Notes: a model not told the origin generated them from the sequence alone. 64,000 nt of DNA from Hordeum vulgare subsp. vulgare (GCF_904849725.1 NC_058522.1:433719529-433783528), one strand, 5' to 3'. Counted from the stretch's first letter, positions 1 through 11,385 are shown. Numbers and translations are program-made.

Positions 1-66
1 AAGCAGTTATTTACCCTAAGCACTGGCTGGCATCGAATCCAAAGTTTGCTTCCGTCCCACTTTTAA

Positions 67-475
67 GAGCATCTTCAGGCTTGTCCCCAACAGGGTCCTC
101 CGAGGCCAGGAAAAAACGCACCAGTCGAGCCTCTGGGAACTCGTTTTTCGCTGGTTAGGATCGAAATTGGTTCCGACAGTCCCAAACCCAGCACGTTGGG
201 GGACGTTCGGGAGCGCCAGCGCTATTATTTGCATGCAGCAAGCCTAGTGTGTGAGTCTCCCACTCCCTTTCTCTTCTCTCTCTTGCATGCAATAGGTCCA
301 CCCACGTGTCTGTCTTTTGTCCACTTCATCTCTTTTTCCTCTCATCTCTCTTGTCTTCTAGTGTTGGATGAGGGTATGGATGGAAAACCTTTCCCTTCAT
401 GTCATAATTTTCGCCGACATTGACCCCAGCCGGCTGAAAAAGTGGCTCCTGGGGGGCCAACGAGCGGAGATGCTC
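67..475. mobile_element. PIF/Harbinger-like MITE or short DNA transposon
   Basis: The left end begins GAGCATCTTC and the right end finishes as the inverse, GATGCTC. The trinucleotide TAA flanks both sides (64-66 and 476-478), which fits the 3-bp TWA target duplication of PIF/Harbinger elements. The terminal repeats match only over the first 8 bases and then patchily. The interior has no recognisable coding domain; it includes a pyrimidine-rich stretch at about 245-365. The superfamily is inferred from TSD and terminus; a decayed MULE or hAT relic is less likely. A similar GAGCATCTCC terminus appears at 36393. Confidence 0.55.
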
Positions 476-689
476 TAAGCACCTCCGTAAACACCGGCAA
501 AGGAAAAAAACCGAGTTTTTTTTATGAAGCACCTCAGTAAGCACCTGCGTTGTACAAGGCGTGATAACTCGCGACCGGAAGCCGCCTTAATAACCGTCCG
601 ATCGTGCAAATCGTGGCCTTTCTCTAGTTGTGTTGCATATCGCCGCTCAACACACATCTTCGTCTCGCCCATCACTTCCCCTCGACTAG

Positions 690-1190
690 TTCGCCGGAGC
701 AGCTATGAAGTGGCTGTTGATGCGTGGAGCTACAATACAACAATGATGTCACCGGAGTTGCGATGCAGCGGCCCCAACCTAGCCGAAGCTGTCGTGCAGT
801 GGTCGTCGATGTCGCCGGAGCTGCATTGCAGCGAGTGTCGACACTACCGGAGCTGCGAGGCAGCGGTCGTCGATGCCGCTGGAGCCTGGAGCTGCGATGT
901 AACCATCGTCCATGCCGCAGGAGGTGTGATGCAGTGGTGGTGACGACACCGGAGCTGCTATGCACTTATGCAGCGGCGTCCATGCCGCCAGCGTTGCGAT
1001 GCAGCGACGCGTCGCCGCCGAAGCTGCTATGCAGCGATTGTCGATGGCGCCGGAGTTGCGTTGCAGCGACCATCGACACTGTCGGAGCTACGATGCAGCG
1101 GTCGTCCACACCGCCCGGAGGTGCGATGCAGTGGTTACAGCGCCGTCGGAGTTGCTGCGGTGTTGCAAAGCAGCTTCACCGAACGCTCCC
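690..1190. repeat. Degenerate GC-rich minisatellite, about 30-40 bp unit
   Basis: About a dozen diverged copies of a core like GGAGCTGCGATGCAGCG occur near 755, 817, 849, 888, 921, 951, 990, 1020, 1051, 1085, 1117 and 1149. Spacing is mostly 30-39 bp. Open frames of 97-165 codons run through it in several frames and on both strands because the unit is stop-poor, so they are not evidence of a gene. The interval 476-690 to its left has no recognisable feature. Confidence 0.75.
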
Positions 1191-1773
1191 ACCAAAAGCA
1201 ACCATGAAAAAACACCGGTAAGTGTTGGAACACAGCGTCACACGCCGCCTCTCCGGCTTCAAGCACCCCCTTGGTCGCCATAGCAGTGTCCGCCATGGCA
1301 ACCCTTGGAGTATTAGTGGGCTCGTAGTGGCCCTTCCTTGCCGGCTTGCAGCATCCTCTGTCGGGTAGAGGACAGTGAGGTGCCTCTTTCCGAGTAAATA
1401 GCAAAAAACTATCACATTACGAGACATAGAACTACCATAAAAGTGGTGAGCCGTTCCAAAAAACCCTAGTTGCCGAACCATTACATTTTAATCGCGGTTA
1501 TGACATGTGGGGCCCTCCCGTCAAGGTTCTACCAGCTAGACGCGAACGATGATCGTGATGATGGCCGTTACAACGCGCCGTTCCGACCGTGTGATTAGTC
1601 ACCCACTCCCACTCTCGATCACTCTCGCTCACCCACTTTCACTCTCTCCCCCTTGCTTTGTTCTCCCCTTTCCGAGAGCTCGTCGACCACCTCCCTTCCT
1701 CGTCGCCGGCCAGGATGCCTTCTTGAAATGATGGGGATGAGAGCTCCGACGACAACAACATGGGGGCAACCTG

Positions 1774-2886
1774 ATGGACATGGAGTACTTTGTAAGCCTC
1801 ATCCTCCCCCTCTGCCATTATTTAGGGTGAGGGTTCAATCGATTTGGGAATTAGGGATCATGATCTTGCACATTTGTATGGATGGTTTAGCTAGTGCTTG
1901 ATGGATATGCAACTATCGTGTACTGTATGTAGGACACACATGACACCATTCCTGAGCCACTGTGGTGTGGTGCTCCCATGGAGGAAGTTGCCAAGTGCAC
2001 TCTTCATGAGACGAGGCCTAGGAAGGGTGTTGCTTTTGAAGGTGCTAACACTGGCAGGAGGTTCTACGGATGCCCTTTTCATGTGAGTAATGTAGTAAAT
2101 CAGTAGCTCATTGTTATCTGAAGTTAGTGTTGTTATTTGCAGATAGTTGTTTCCAGTTATGCTTTGTGGTAATCAATTATGCTTAGTTGTTATGAATGTG
2201 TATATATCCTCTCTAGCTTAAATCTATAATCTGTACATATCCTCCTTGTATATTAACTCTATTTTAACTGAATTTAGTTTTTAATTTATGCATTTTCTTA
2301 AGTATGTGTTGTGTGATCAAACTTAATTTATTTCTCAATTTAATATTGTTGTTTGACTTAACATGGAGGTGTGAACTGTGGTGTAGTTAAGTGGGTTGAT
2401 CCAGTACACCCTGATATACTGAAGAACCGCCTCATCAAGCCGTGGGAATTGTTCCATGAGCAAAATCTTGGCGGGATTCAAGACAAGAATGCATATGATG
2501 CTGAGTTAGACAAGTTGATGAAGGAGAAGGATCATCTGTGTGAGAAGCATCAGAAAATGGTTGATGATGTTTCCAAGATGTTTGACTGACATGATGGTGT
2601 TGGCAAAGTGGACTACCAGAAGGCAATGGATGATGAGAAATTTGAGAAGCAGAAGGAAGAGCTAGAGATGGAGAAGCTTAGGCTAGCAAAGGAGCAGAGG
2701 TGTATCCTTCAGGCCCAGGAACACATAATTCACAAAACTAGGAAGGCTATGAAAGAGATCAAGGTGTACAAGGATCTTCTTGCCCAAGAGAAGAAAGAGC
2801 TCGAGAAAGTTGTAGCAGATCTGCTCAATGCTGGCCATGGGAGTAAGGAAAAACTTGAGAAAATCAAGGCCATACTAGAGTCATGA
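1774..2886 (+). pseudogene. GRF-type zinc-finger protein gene, broken
   Basis: Three blocks fit a spliced gene. A short first exon (1774-1791, MDMEYF) ends at a GTAAGC donor. A second (1933-2083) follows a TGTATGTAG acceptor in phase and encodes WCGAP, KCTLH and NTGRRFYGCPFH, the cysteine, GRxF and final C pattern of GRF zinc fingers. A third (from about 2369) encodes NCGVVKWVDP, then a Lys/Glu-rich coiled coil to the stop at 2884-2886. The gene is broken: an in-frame TGA lies at 2587-2589 and the 2083/2369 junction does not keep phase with a canonical donor. GRF fingers bind single-stranded nucleic acid in characterised proteins. In grass genomes such short GRF plus coiled-coil genes are common near DNA transposons; function here is unknown. 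Confidence 0.6.
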
Positions 2887-3258
2887 AGATCAGACTATGG
2901 TTAATAAGTAAGTAAGTTTGCCTACTATATATAAAAGGCCTTGCAAGTTGATGGTGGTAGTTGTATATTTTGTGCAACACTATAAGAATTGCTGAAGTTA
3001 TGGTAACTCGAGTGAAGGGAGGTGCCAATGTTTAAGTTATGATTATATGTTAAATGATGTAGTGTTGAGAACCTATCTTAAGTAATACAGTGAAGAACTG
3101 TTTTATTAGTTCTATTTGTTTTAATGGAGTGAATAACTCTTCTAGTGCTCTGCTATTTTATTTTACAGTTGGGCTTAATGTCTCATTTATCCAATGTGGG
3201 CCTGGAACTGGGCTGTTATCCAAAGTTACAGCCTGCCCACCAGCACCCAGTGTCCATC

Positions 3259-3265
3259 TATAAAT
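3259..3265 (+). promoter_or_regulatory. Possible TATA box of the 3361 ORF
   Basis: TATAAAT lies about 100 bp upstream of the ATG at 3361, followed by a C/T-rich leader without an upstream ATG. This is a typical plant core promoter arrangement, but TATA-like strings are common by chance. Confidence 0.35.
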
Positions 3266-3360
3266 CCCACCCTAAGCGAGAAACCATATTGTAACGCAAG
3301 CCACTACCATCTCCTCGTCACAGTCGCTAGAGAAATCCCTAGATCCCTAGCTCAGTGGGC

Positions 3361-3693
3361 ATGGACTCTGGAGAGGTTGTAGATGCAGAAGAGGAGGTGA
3401 CCAAGGGAGACATGCAGAGAGAGGGAAGAAGAGAAGTAAAGCATAGGGGTGAGAGAAGGCCAGAGTATCGCCGTCGTCTCGCTGAGAAGATCTTGGCAGC
3501 TCGCAACCGCAAGGACAAGGAGCAGTTCCTGGAGGCCTTCCGCAATGGCTCTAACCCTACTGATGATGATATCATCTATGGGGCAAGGAGGAGGGCCAAC
3601 TTCCGTCCATTTCAAGTAACAAGGCAGAGGTGGACCAGCATTGTGTACCCATGCAGAGTGCTTTGGTTATGTAATGATCCCCTCATGCGTTGA
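3361..3693 (+). CDS. Small basic protein of unknown function
   Basis: An uninterrupted 110-codon frame starting MDSGEVVDAEEE. An acidic N-terminal 12-15 residues is followed by a long Arg/Lys/Glu-rich segment (about residues 18-60), probably helical, and a stretch NPTDDDIIYGARRRANF. There is no signal peptide or membrane segment. I do not recognise the family. In favour of a real gene are the ATG context, a TATA box about 100 bp upstream and AATGAA-rich sequence after the stop. It lies between the GRF remnant and the MULE transposase, so it may be a third passenger of that element. It could also be a chance ORF. Confidence 0.4.
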   Translation: MDSGEVVDAEEEVTKGDMQREGRREVKHRGERRPEYRRRLAEKILAARNRKDKEQFLEAFRNGSNPTDDDIIYGARRRANFRPFQVTRQRWTSIVYPCRVLWLCNDPLMR

Positions 3694-3699
3694 GGGATC

Positions 3700-3986
3700 T
3701 ATCTATATGTAGTGATATTTGAATGATCTATCCATCTATTGATCTAGTTTTATGAATGAAATGCTTTTGTATGTTATATATGAATGAAATGATCTATCTA
3801 TGGATTTGTTATCTGCTTGAATGACAAGGTGCTCACATCAAATCAAAATACCTCAAACATAGTTTAGGGTAACCAACAGAGTTCAGTGCAACAATGGAAG
3901 ATAGGAAACTAACTGTCCCAAGCATGCCAAACAAACATAGTTCAGGGCATGCCAAATATATGTTTCATAACCATATTACAACACAT
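3700..3986. other. Short AT-rich spacer
   Basis: Contains repeated ATCTATC and TGAATGAAAT motifs (3695-3800) just after the small ORF, possibly its 3' UTR and polyadenylation region. Nothing else is recognisable before the end of the transposase reading frame. Confidence 0.3.
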
Positions 3987-5465
3987 TCAATGGTTGCCAC
4001 TAGCTGTGAAATACAAATCAAATTTGCTTGGGGCCTTCCTCTTCCTCTTTGAACCAACTTCTGGTTGAGCTGAGGTTGATTTTGCCCTAGGAGCATTTAA
4101 ACCTCTTGCAACTCTTGATCTAATGTTCTTTGCTAGAGATGATGCATTTGACCTGGTGTTGTTGGCTAGTGCTGAAGCAGCTGGGTACTTTCTCTTTTTT
4201 GATCCTGCTCTTGAAACTACAGTAGAAGCAATGGTTGCTCTTATTGAAGTTTGGGGTGTGGCAATAGATTTGGTGGCCCTAACTGAAGCTGCAGATGGTT
4301 TTATGGCCCTAACTGCATTTCGTGAAGCTGTATCAGGACCAGAAGCAACAACTGCTGAGCATGGACTGGGTGGTGCTGAAAGTGCTCGGTAGGATGCTTT
4401 GTTTTCCTACAATTAAAACAAGTAGAAGCTGAAAAGATTGATGCATTGAATCTTTGATGTAGAATTTTAAGAAATATTGTGCATTGGCTTAGTTACCTTG
4501 TGCTTGTTTTTCCTTGACTGAAACTTGGCCTCAAGCATGTCTTCACAGAGTGTCCACCTGTGGCCTTGCTTGCCACAATTGCTGCATGTTATAATGCCCA
4601 TCCTTGATGTATCCTTTGGAGCTGGTACTTCAAATTCACCCTTTGTCCTATATGTGTGCTTCTTCCCTTTATTCTCCCTAAATACTAGTGGTTCAATGTC
4701 TCGTGTGTTGGTGTTGGGCCATAATTGAGGCTCGGGAACAGGGTAGACGATGTCCTGGTATGCAGTCTTATACATTTCCTTCTTAAAAATGGATGCACAT
4801 AATCTTCTGGGTGAACTTTTATCTTCTACATTACACCTATTGCATGGTGGCAAGGTGATCCAGTCATGACCCATTTCCTGCAAGAGCAAGTACCTACATT
4901 CAACTTCACAAAGTAAGTGTTCTCTCCACTAGTAACTTGCCACATGTTGGGACCAACCATGTTTCCTTCACAGTATTTAGACCATTTCTTGCTCTCTTCA
5001 AGCTTCTCCACATAATGTGGGGTTATTTCCCACCTACATCTCTCTGTTTTCTCTCAGATGCCCAGGTACTTAACCATTAGTTTGGTCCTCAACCCATCAA
5101 ACATGGTCTTAATTGGTTTGGACCTAACATCTAGAATCATTTTGTTGAAAACCTCACTAAGGTTGTTCACTACCAAGTGAGTCTTGCACACATGATCTAT
5201 TGCATATCGAGCCCAACACTCCTTAGGGATGCCATTCAAGCACATGTAGGTTGGTTCACATGTTGCTTTCAAACCATCCATTCCTTCTTTGTGACCATGT
5301 TCAGTGAAGGAATAACTAGCTTTGTCAACCCATTTTTTAAGTTCTTCCCCTCTAAAGCAAGATGATTGGAAGTTGGCATATATTGTCTAAGGTAAAATAT
5401 TTGCGGGGATTGAGGATATACTTCATTAATTGCCTTAAGAAGACCCTATTGTTTGATTGCATCAA
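3987..5465 (-). pseudogene. MULE transposase, C-terminal portion, broken
   Basis: Read on the minus strand from about 5465, the translation carries the late MULE transposase region (FRGEELKKWVD, NLSEVFNKMILDVRSKPI). A SWIM zinc finger follows (TCSCRKW...PCHH, about 4841-4905), then YPVPEPQLWP and a zinc knuckle CSNCGKQGHRWTLC (about 4550). A canonical GT-AG intron fits 4407-4496. The last exon encodes an Ala/Ser/Lys-rich tail ending at the stop 3987-3989. It is broken by at least a TAG near 4826-4828, a frameshift nearby, a frameshift near 5385 and a stop near 5448. The catalytic DDE part is missing because the element is truncated at about 5465. MULE transposases cut and paste elements through terminal inverted repeats; this one cannot be active. 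Confidence 0.8.
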
Positions 5466-5640
5466 CAAATAATAAGATAACTATATCAGCATGGCTATAT
5501 CGGCATAACTACTTGACCAATAAAAGACTTAGCCTTTTCCCAATTTTAGTTGTGGGCCACTTTTAACAATTATGACTAGTCAAGTTCACCCTACACATGC
5601 ATATCTAAGAGTATAGTAGCAGAAAGTAAAGACATGCAAA

Positions 5641-6389
5641 TGTAATGTAGAGGGTAAGGAAGGAAGATCAAATGCAAAGGTTGACACGATGATTTTTGGC
5701 GTGGTTCGGATAGCTGGTGCTAGTATACGTCCACGTTAGTGGAGACTTCAACCAACAGAGGGTGTCGTGGTTTTTGTGATGACAGATGTCCTCGTGAAAG
5801 GACTTAGGTGTGGAGCCATTGCAGCTATGTGGCGGCTTGAGAGGGGTTGGTCGGAACCGAGAGACGCGAGTTTACCCAGGTTCGGCCCCTCCGATGGAGG
5901 TAAAGGCCTACATCCTTCTTGTGTTTCATTAATGAAGATGATGATCTCGATTACAAGGGTGCGAAATCGCTACCTCTAGTCTCGAGGGTTTTAATGTGTC
6001 TATCTAATGATTTGTCTTGTCTAAACGTAGCTTGACTTGTCCCTCTTGGGATGCCCTGCCCCTTCTTATATAGGTTGAAGGGGTAGGCTTACATAGGGTC
6101 CTACTAGGACTTGGACTAGCTTTTCTTGGAGGGAATTCCTCCTCTTCGTGGGCATTCTCTGTGAACCACCCTCCAGGCCTCTCCATGAGCCGCCTTACGC
6201 TGACTTGCACACAAGGCCTTGGGCCATGTCGTCCAGGTCGATGCGGCGATCGGGGTGGCCCACGAGCTGCTAGCTGATGGGCCGAGTCAAACCTCCTAGT
6301 TGGGTCATACCTCGCGACCGGGATAAACCCTCCTGGCCAGGTCACACCTACTAGCTGGGTCAACCGCTCGGGTTTATCCCCGACATTAG
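5641..6389 (-). repeat. LTR-like relic
   Basis: Read on the minus strand it begins TGTCGGGGATAAACCC at 6389, a common start for grass LTRs, and has TATATAAG about 325 bp downstream (near 6065), consistent with an LTR core promoter. The inner limit near 5641 is uncertain and no partner LTR, PBS or coding region is visible. The assignment is inference. The interval 5466-5640 shows nothing recognisable apart from AT-rich DNA. Confidence 0.35.
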
Positions 6390-6549
6390 CCCTCAGGTTA
6401 GCTTGAATTTATTCATGGTAAGCTCCTGAAATAAGAATAATAAATATGTTAATGGACCAGCTTGCTCCTTGGCCGGCTTATTTCAATGAAGTGGCTCCTC
6501 CAAAATCCTGATTTCTTTGATCCGTCTTAACAAAATCTTGCTCGTCAAT

Positions 6550-6806
6550 GTCCTTTGCCATGAAATATTGGGAATAAAACACCCATATGTCGTTGTGTCG
6601 ACCTCCAATGCTTTGACTTGATGAAAATATTGAAGATAAGAAACACATATGAAGTTGAGCCGTCTTCTATTACTTTGGTTTTGATGAAAAATATTGGGTA
6701 TAAAAATTCGTCCGTTGTTGAACCACTTCCAACTTGTGAAGCTGGGTTGTTGTATAGACTCTGTCGGATCATGATCTCTAATAATGCTGAGTCATGATTG
6801 TTGGTG
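6550..6806. repeat. Degenerate short repeats, continuing at 14822-14960
   Basis: Three diverged copies of a unit containing TGAAAATATTGGGTATAAAA lie near 6565, 6618 and 6680, spaced about 55-62 bp. Related copies follow near 14855 and 14920 on the other side of the Copia insertion, so the array was continuous before insertion. The host element is not identified. Confidence 0.45.
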
Positions 6807-6811
6807 ATGCC

Positions 6812-8243
6812 TGTTGGAAATATGCCGTAGAGGAAATGATAAATAGTTATTATTATATTTCCTGTTTAAAGATAATCGTTTATTATCCATGCTATAATTG
6901 TATTGAATGAAAACATAGATACATGTGTGGATACATAGACACAACAATGTCCCTAGCAAGCCTCTAGTTGGCTGGCCAGTTGATCAAGGATAGTCAAGGT
7001 TTTCTGACTATGTGCAAAGTGTTGTTGCTTGATAACTGGATCACATCATTAGGAGAATCATGTGATGGACTAGACCCAAACTATGAACGTAGCATATTGA
7101 TCATGTCGTTTTATTGCTATAGTTTTCTGCGTGTCAAGTATTTGTTCCTATGACCATGCGATCATATAACTAAATGGCACCGGAGGAATACCTTGTGTGC
7201 ATCAAACGTCACAATGTAACCGGGTGGCTATAAAGGTGCTCTACAGGTATCTCCGAAGGTCTCCGTTGAGTTAGTATGGATCAAGACTGGGATTTGTCGC
7301 TCCGTGTGACGGAGAGGTATGTCGGGGCCCACTCAGTAATACAACATCACACACAAGACTTGCAAGCAATGTGACTAAGTGTAAGTCATAAGATCTTGTA
7401 TTACAGAACGAGTAAAGAGACTTGCCGGTAACGAGATTGAAATAGGTATGCGGATACCGACGACCGAATCTCGTGCAAGTAACATACCGAAGGACAAAGG
7501 GAATGACATACGGGACTATATGAATCCTTGACACTAAGGTTCAACCGATAAGATCTTCAGAGAATATGTAGGATCCAATATGGGCATACAGGTCCCGCTA
7601 TTGGATATTCACCGAGGAGTACCTCGGGGTATGTCTACATAGTTCTCGAACCCGTAGGGTCTGCACATTTAAGGTTCGGTGATATTTTAGTATAGTTGAG
7701 TTATATGTGTGGTTACCGAATGTTGTTCGGAGTCCCTGATGAGATCACGGACGTCACGAGGGTTTCCGGAATGGTCCGGAGACGAAGATTGATAGGATGA
7801 CTTCATTTGGTTACCGGAAGATTTTCGGGCATTACCGGGAATGTACTGGGAGTGACGAATGGGTTCTGGAAGTTCACCGGGAGGGGGCAACCCACCCGGG
7901 GGAAGCCCAAAGGCACTAGGGGTGGCGCACCAGCCCTTTGTGGGCTGGTGGGACAGCTCAAGAGGGCCTATGCGCCAGAGAAAGAAAACCAAAAAATGAG
8001 AAAAAAAGAAAGGTGGGAAGGAAGAAAAGGACTCCACTTTCCAATCCTAGTCGTAGATCCTTCACCACCACCGGAGCGCCATCACGCTACCGGAGAACTC
8101 ATCTACTTCTCCGTCTTGCTTGCTGGATCAAGAAGTCCGAGATCATCGTCGAGCTGTACGTGTGCTGAACGCGGAGGTGCCGTCCGTTCGGCACTAGATT
8201 GGAACGGATCATGGGACGGTTCATGGGGCGGATCGAGGGACGT
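6812..8243 (+). repeat. 5' LTR of element F, with two deletions
   Basis: About 1432 bp versus 1832 bp for the 3' LTR. Compared with 12985-14816, about 213 bp are missing at the junction near 8051, including the TATA-containing segment (TATATATA near 14325 in the 3' copy). The last roughly 158 bp are missing at 8240-8243, where the LTR joins leader sequence through the shared tetranucleotide ACGT. The primer binding site and about 540 bp of leader are lost too, judging by the corresponding leader in element E (54213-54752). Confidence 0.85.
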
Positions 8244-8952
8244 TTGTGTTTGCAGATGCGTTTACTATATTGCTAGGACGTAGCTTTAGTAGTAATAGCA
8301 TAAGTAGCACGACAACCCCGATGGCGACACGTTGATGGAGATCATGGTGTGGCGCCGGTGACAAGAAGATCGTGCCGGTGCTTTGGTGATGGAGATCAAG
8401 AAGCACATGATGATGGCCATATCATGTCACTTATGAATTGCATGTGATGTTAATCCTTTTATGCACCTTATTTTGCTTAGAACGACGGTAGCATTATGAG
8501 GTGATCTCTCACTAAAATTTCAAGACGAAATTGTGTTCTCCCCGAGTGTGCACCGTTGCTATAGTTCGTCGTTTCGAGACACCACATGATCATCGGGTGT
8601 GATAGACTCAACGTTCACATACAACGGGTGCAAAACAGTTGCACATGCAGAACACTCGGGTTAATCTTGATGAGCCTAGCATGTGTAGACATGGCCTTGG
8701 AACACATGAGACCGAAAGGTCGAGCATGAATCGTATAGTTGATATGATTAGCATAGAGATGCTTTCCACTGAAACTATTCTCAACTCACGTGATTATCGG
8801 ACTTGAGTTAGTGAATCTGGATCATGTACCACTCAAATGACTAGAGAGATGTACTTTTTGAGTGGGAGTTTAGCAAGTAATTTGATTAGTGAAACTCTAA
8901 TTATCTTGAACTTAGTCTAAGCCCACTTTGAAAATATTTGTGTTGTAGATCA
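8244..8952 (+). other. Remaining untranslated leader of element F
   Basis: This is colinear with the leader of element E on the opposite strand (about 53510-54212), for example GAGTGGGAGTTTAGCAAG near 8858. It precedes the gag ATG at 8953. No PBS remains because of the deletion at 8240. Confidence 0.7.
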
Positions 8953-9838
8953 ATGGCTCACGCGACAGTCACCCTGAATTTTAATACGTTCCTAGAGAAA
9001 GCTAAGTTGAAAGATGATGGAAGCAACTTTGTAGACTGGGCTCGTAATCTTAAGTTGCTCCTGCAAGCTGGGAAGAAGGACTATGTCCTTAATGCTGCGC
9101 TAGGAGATGAACCACCCGCTACGGCTGACCAAGATGTTAAAAACGCTTGGTTAACACGTAAGGAGGACTACTGAGTAGTTCAATGTGCAGTCTTGTATGG
9201 CTTAGAGCCGGGACTTCAACGTCGCTTTGAGCGTCATGGAGCATTTTAGATGTTCTAGGAGTTGAAGTTTATCTTTCATAAGAACGCCTGGATCGATATG
9301 TATGAGACCTCCGATAAATTCTATGCTTGCAAGATGAAGGAGAATTCGTTTGTCAGTGAACATGTGCTCAAAATGTCTGGGTACTCAAACCGTCTAGCTG
9401 AGCTCGGGATTGAACTCCCGCAAGAGGCTATCATTGACATAATTCTTCAATCACTGCCACCAAGCTACAAGAGCTTTGTGTTGAACTATAACATGCAAGG
9501 GATGAACAAGTCACCCGGCGAGTTATTCGCGATGCTGAAAGTCAGAGTCAGAACTCCGTAAAGAACATCAAGTGTTGATGGTGAATAAGACCACTAGTTT
9601 CAAGAGAAACGACAAAGGAAAGAAGGGTAATTCCAAGAAGAGCGGCAAAACTGTTGCCAATCTGACGAAGAAACCCAAAGCTGAACCTAAGCCTGAAATG
9701 GAGTGTTATTATTGCAAGGGTATGGGTCACTGGAAGCGCAACTGCCCCAAGTATCTGGCTGATAAGAAGGCGGCCATGGAAAAATCAGGTATATTCGATA
9801 TACATGTTATTGATGTGTACTTTAACCAGCTCTCGTAG
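8953..9838 (+). pseudogene. gag (capsid and nucleocapsid) of element F, broken
   Basis: Starts MAHATVTLNFNTFLEKAK at 8953, the conserved gag start of this Copia family. The capsid homology runs to about 9560. In another frame a Lys-rich stretch leads to one zinc knuckle CYYCKGMGHWKRNC (about 9704-9745), the CX2CX4HX4C RNA-binding motif. Breaks are TGA at about 9172, TAG at 9247 and 9256, and a frameshift around 9560. Gag packages element RNA into virus-like particles in the cytoplasm; this copy cannot make the full protein. Confidence 0.85.
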
Positions 9839-10790
9839 TAGTGCTTGGGTATTCGATACCGGTTCTGTTGCTCATATTTGCAACTCGAAACAGGAACTGC
9901 GGAATAAGCGAAGGCTGGCGGAAGATGAAGTGACGATGTGCGTGGGAAATGGTTCCAAGGTTGATGTAATAGCCGTCGGCACAGTTTCACTTGAGTTACC
10001 ATCAGGATTAGTTATGAACATAAATAATTGTTATTTAGTGCCTGCGTTAAGAATGAACATTATATCTGGATCTTGTTTATTGCGAGACGGTTACTCGTTT
10101 AAGTCAGAGAATAATGGTTGTTCTATTTCTATGAGTAATATCTTTTATGGTCATGCTCCCAATGTGAGAGGATTGTTCATATTGAATCTTGATAGCGATG
10201 ATACACATATACATAACATTGAGACCAAAAGAGTTAGAGTTAACAATGATAGCGCCATGTATTTATGGCATTGCCGCTTAGGTCATATTGGTGTAAAGCG
10301 CGTGAAGAAACTCCATATGGATGGACTTTTGGAGTCACTTGACTTTGATTCACTTGACACGTGCGAACCATGCCTCATGGGCAAGATGACTAAGACTCCG
10401 TTCTCCAGAACAATGGAGCGTGCAAGTGACTTGTTGGAAATCATACATACCGATGTATGCGGTCCGATGAGTGTGGAAGCGCGCGGCGGATATCGTTATT
10501 TTCTCACCTTCACTGACGATTTGAGCAGATATGGTCATGTCTACTTGATGAATCACAAGTCTGAAACGTTTGAGAAGTTCAAGCAATTTTAGTGTGAAGT
10601 TGAAAATCATCGTAACAAGAAGATCAAGTTCCTACGGTCTGATCGTCGGGGTGAATATCTGAGTTTCGAGTTTGGTTCTCACTTAAGACAATGTGGAATT
10701 GTTTCACAGTTGACACCGCCTGGAACACCACAGCGTAATGGTGTGTCCGAATGTCGTAATCGTACTTTATGAGAGATGGTGTGATCTATG
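9804..10790 (+). pseudogene. Protease and integrase of element F, broken
   Basis: The aspartic protease motif WVFDTGSVAHI lies at about 9846-9880. The integrase zinc-binding part (HCRLGH ... CEPCLMGKM) is at about 10269-10390. The start of the catalytic core, with the first Asp in IHTDVCGPM, follows at about 10445. A TAG at 10590-10592 ends the frame. The same frame resumes with LRSDRRGEYLS (second Asp and the usual GGEY changed to RGEY) and the NGVSE segment with the third acidic residue near 10750, then a TGA near 10769. The single polyprotein normally yields PR and IN by self-cleavage. Confidence 0.85.
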
Positions 10791-10902
10791 ATGTCTCTTA
10801 CCGATTTGCCGTTATCGTTTTTTGGGGTTATGCATTAGAGACAACTTCATTCACTTTAAATAGGGCACCATCAAAATCCATTGAGACGACACCATACGAA
10901 CT

Positions 10903-11376
10903 GTGGTATGGAAAAGACCAAAGTTGTCGTTTCTTAAAGTTTGGGGATGTGATGCTTATGTCAAAGAGCTTCAGCCTGAAAAGCTGGAACCGAAAGCAGA
11001 AAAGTGCGTCTTCATAGGTTACCCAAAAGAGACAGTTGGGTATACCTTCTATCTCAAATCCGATGGCAAAGTGTTTGTTGCTCAAAACAGAGCTTTTCTC
11101 GAGAAGGGGTTTCTCTCGAAAGAATTGAGTGGGAGGAAGATAGAACTTGATGAGGTTGTCGAACCTCTAATCCCTCTAGATAGTGGCGCAGGGCAAGGGG
11201 AAACCCGTGTTGCTGCGGCGCCGATTGAGGAGCAAGTTGATGATGATGATCATGAAACTTCGGATCAAGTTGCTATCGGACCTCGCAGGTCGACAAGATC
11301 ACGTAGTGCTCCCGAGTGGTACGGTAATCCTGTCATAATGATTATGTTGTTAGACAACAATGAAACTGTGAATTAA
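10903..11376 (+). pseudogene. Integrase C-terminal and linker region of element F
   Basis: An open stretch of 157 codons carries KVWGCDAYVK, KCVFIGYPKETVGY and RRSTRSRSAPEWYG, the conserved linker between Copia integrase and reverse transcriptase. It is a fragment of the polyprotein: the preceding segment (10770-10900) is in another frame and the stop at about 11374 separates it from RT. The same segment exists in decayed form in element E near 51428-51619. Confidence 0.75.
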
Positions 11377-11385
11377 GTAGAAGCA

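Larger units (their letters stand above)
1393..5465. mobile_element. Decayed Mutator-like element (MULE), right end truncated
   Basis: The proposed left end begins near 1393 with a stretch (GCAAAAAACTATCACATT) that resembles termini I associate with grass MULEs. Inside are a GRF zinc-finger gene remnant (+), a small ORF (+) and a MULE transposase C-terminal part (-). No inverted copy of the left end is visible near 5465, where transposase similarity stops in mid-domain, so the right end seems lost. That these parts belong to one element is inference; they could be adjacent independent relics. The interval 1190-1393 shows nothing recognisable. Confidence 0.4.

Noticed and set aside
524..1283. 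Overlapping ORFs of 97-165 codons on both strands
   Set aside because: They follow the stop-poor minisatellite and exist in several frames; no domain, no splice or promoter support.
7687..8406. ORFs of 61-158 codons within and just after the Copia LTR
   Set aside because: They lie in LTR and leader DNA; the same positions in other copies (14036-14353, 25651-26145) have different frames.
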